The notes beneath the pieces were generated by a model. It did not search any database and was not told the origin of the DNA. It worked only from the letters and a program-made list of their open reading frames with translations. From NCBI GenBank assembly GCA_963702525.1, contig CAVPCY010000012.1, forward strand, positions 51,515 through 115,514: 64,000 bases of DNA, written 5' to 3'. Numbering within the stretch: the stretch's first letter is position 1; each line of letters begins with the position of its first letter. Both the position numbers and the translations under genes were made by a program. This DNA comes from CAVPCY01 sp963702525 (lineage in GTDB: Bacteria > Actinomycetota > Coriobacteriia > Anaerosomatales > PHET01). Shown here in pieces: positions 62,246-64,000 of the stretch.

Positions 62246-63875
62246 TCAGTCGCTGGCCTCGAGGATCAGCACTTCGTGCGGACGGAGTCGTCGGTGGGCA
62301 CCGCGCGCTGACCCCGCCTCCCCGTCATGCGACGACAGCAACCTCGTCCAATCCTCCGCGGCCGACGCGTCCAAGCCCTCGGGGAGGCTCACAGTCCTCG
62401 GTGTGAAGTTCAGCACGACAGCCACTCTCTCGTTCTCCCACTGCCGCACGTACGCGTAGACCCCGAGAGGGACGTCGTCGATGACGCGGTAGTCGCCCAC
62501 GTGGAGTGCCGGTTTCGCGGCGCGCAGCCGGATCAGACGCCGATACCAAGACAACAGCGAATTCGGGTCTTTGGACTGACGCTCGACGTTCCTGGTTGTA
62601 TAGCAGGAGTCTACGGGAAGCCACGGCTCGCCGGAGGTGAATCCGGCGTTGGGCGTCGCGTCCCACTGCATGGGCGTGCGGGCACCGTCTCTGCCCTGGA
62701 TAGCGGCCAGTACTTCGTGCCGAGCGGATCCTTCATCACGTGCCGAGGCACCTTGCTCATCGGCATCCCGATCTCCTCGCCGGCGTAGATGATGGGAGTT
62801 CCCCTCAACGTGAGCAGCATCGCGGCAGCCACTCTTCGCCCGCGCCTCGGCGAAACGTCCACCACCGAGGCGGGTGAACGTGCGGGACATGTCGTGGTTG
62901 TTGAGGTAGTAGCAGGGCCACCCCTCGGCCGGGATGTGCTCCTCAAGCCAGCCCACCGACTCGCGGAAGCGCTCGGCACTCCACCTGACCCTGGCGAAGT
63001 CGAGATAGAAGGACAGGTGAAGGGTGTCGCTGCCGTCGCCCAAGTACGCCACCGCGTCGTCGCGTTCGTCGGTGCAGACCTCACCCATCAGGGCGCGGTC
63101 GGGTAGGAGTCCGCAAGGCGCCGCAGGTCGCTTGCCGCCACCAGGCTCTCAGGTCTCGAGCGGTCGTAGATGTGGTGCTGCCAGAAGTACGGGCGGTGAC
63201 CGAGTCTGGGAGGGTTGTCGCGCAGCAGCTCGTCCTCGTACAGGAAGTTGACGAGGTCAAGCCTGAAGCCGTCGACGCCCTTGTCGAGCCAGAACCGCAG
63301 TACGTTGAGCATCTCTGCGCGAACCTCGGGGTTTCGCCAGTTGAGGTCGGGCTGGAAGTCGAGAAAGGCGTGGTAGTAGTACTGGTCGGTGGCCGAGTCG
63401 TACTGCCACGGGGCTGCCTTCGGCCACCGACACCCACCGGTTCGGCGGCTTGCCCGGCGCCCTGCCGTCACGCCATATGTACCAGCCGCGCCTCTGGTTC
63501 TCCCTTCGAGCCGCGGGACTCCACGAACCAAGGATGCTCTTCCGACGTGTGATTGAGCACGAGATCGGTCATGAAGTCCATGCCTCGCCCGTGACACGCC
63601 TCCAGCAGCTCGTCGAAGTCCGCCATCGTCCCAAAGCGCGGATCGATGGGCGTAGTAGTCGGCGCACGTCGTAGCCGAAGTCGCGCATCGGGGATGCGTT
63701 CGTCGGCGTAAGCCATAGGGCGTCGACGCCCAGGGACGAGCCGCGCCGCCGTCAGGTAGTCGAGCCTGCCGATGACGCCGCGCAGGTCGCCCATGCCGTC
63801 GCCGTCCGAGTCGGCGAAGCTCGCGACCGGGATCTCGTAGATCACGCCCCTCTTCCACCACGGGAGATCCGGCAT
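62246..63875 (-). CDS. Glycoside hydrolase family 13 alpha-glucosidase-like enzyme (frameshifted)
   Basis: Cytoplasmic alpha-glucosidase or oligo-1,6-glucosidase, about 540 residues with no signal peptide. The ATG at 63875 starts MPDLPWWKRGVIYEIPVASFADSDGDGMGDLRG, a hallmark of the family start. Conserved regions: DLVLNHTS (region I), DGFRLDLVNF (region II with the nucleophile Asp), MGEV (region III acid/base Glu) and LNNHDMSR (region IV). Breaks near 63760, 63660, 63500, 63440, 63080, 62850 and 62680 disturb the frame. The C-terminal beta domain ends PHEVLILEASD at 62246. It hydrolyses alpha-1,4 or alpha-1,6 glucosides; subfamily not assigned. The 125 bases beyond the start to the window end hold no gene that I can see. 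Confidence 0.88.
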
Positions 63876-64000
63876 GCCGCGTTGCCCCCGGACTGCAGTT
63901 GGGCGCGCTTCCGGTCGATACGGCGCCTGTGTCAGCTATTCCCAAGAAACGGTATTCGCATGGCCGCGTTGCCGTGCGCGGTTGCGCCCGCAAGCGCAGT

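Overview
The window is GC-rich DNA with the look of an actinomycete, most plausibly a Coriobacteriia-like anaerobe. That reading is an inference from several things together: cell-wall-binding type 2 repeats, a cytosolic group 3b-type [NiFe] hydrogenase, an ADP-forming acyl-CoA synthetase fused to a GNAT domain, a Ku/LigD pair, and very strong third-codon G/C bias that opens long spurious antisense frames. More than half of the protein genes are interrupted by one or more single-base frameshifts, while the protein sequence continues well conserved in another frame. This is more typical of residual indel errors in an assembly than of decay. Coordinates below give the inferred whole gene and note where it breaks.

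Layout. Bases 1-11450 (minus strand) hold one long, tightly overlapping exopolysaccharide operon. It reads ugd, family 2 glycosyltransferase, family 4 glycosyltransferase, epimerase, DUF362 ferredoxin, polysaccharide pyruvyl transferase, lipoprotein, second pyruvyl transferase, left-handed beta-helix acyltransferase, flippase and a radical SAM protein that runs off the window. tRNA-Arg and tRNA-Ser follow, then glpK, membrane proteins, another tRNA-Ser, an EEP-fold phosphatase or nuclease, tadA and a DUF2207 membrane protein. Bases 19683-23575 (minus) hold DUF2177, ku and ligD, a non-homologous end-joining set. Bases 24143-30016 (plus) hold a membrane protein, a LytS-type sensor kinase, a universal stress protein, DUF485 and an acetate/solute symporter, closed by a terminator.

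Bases 32904-50498 are a cell-surface region. It contains an L,D-transpeptidase, a protein of about 2400 residues (propellers, metalloprotease motif, PKD domains, cell-wall-binding repeats), a truncated second L,D-transpeptidase copy, a TerC-family protein, a small secreted repeat protein, and an operon of three secreted multidomain proteins with related C-terminal modules. The first of the three carries a subtilase-like domain in which all three catalytic residues are replaced. At 50603-51819 the 3' half of a tRNA-Ser gene is exactly duplicated 1.13 kb downstream, on the far side of a short-chain dehydrogenase gene.

Bases 52543-56497 encode the four subunits of the hydrogenase (two electron-transfer subunits, small and large). 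The end of the window holds a membrane protein, the acyl-CoA synthetase/acetyltransferase divergent from an AcuC-type deacetylase, and a GH13 glucosidase.

Themes. The cell builds and decorates an envelope (polysaccharide operon, L,D-transpeptidase, giant adhesin or protease, three-gene secreted set). It takes up and activates acetate (symporter, ADP-forming synthetase, acetylation and deacetylation pair) and handles H2/NAD(P)H electrons with the hydrogenase. Tandem small Ig-like modules and the dead subtilase in the secreted operon are the least familiar content.
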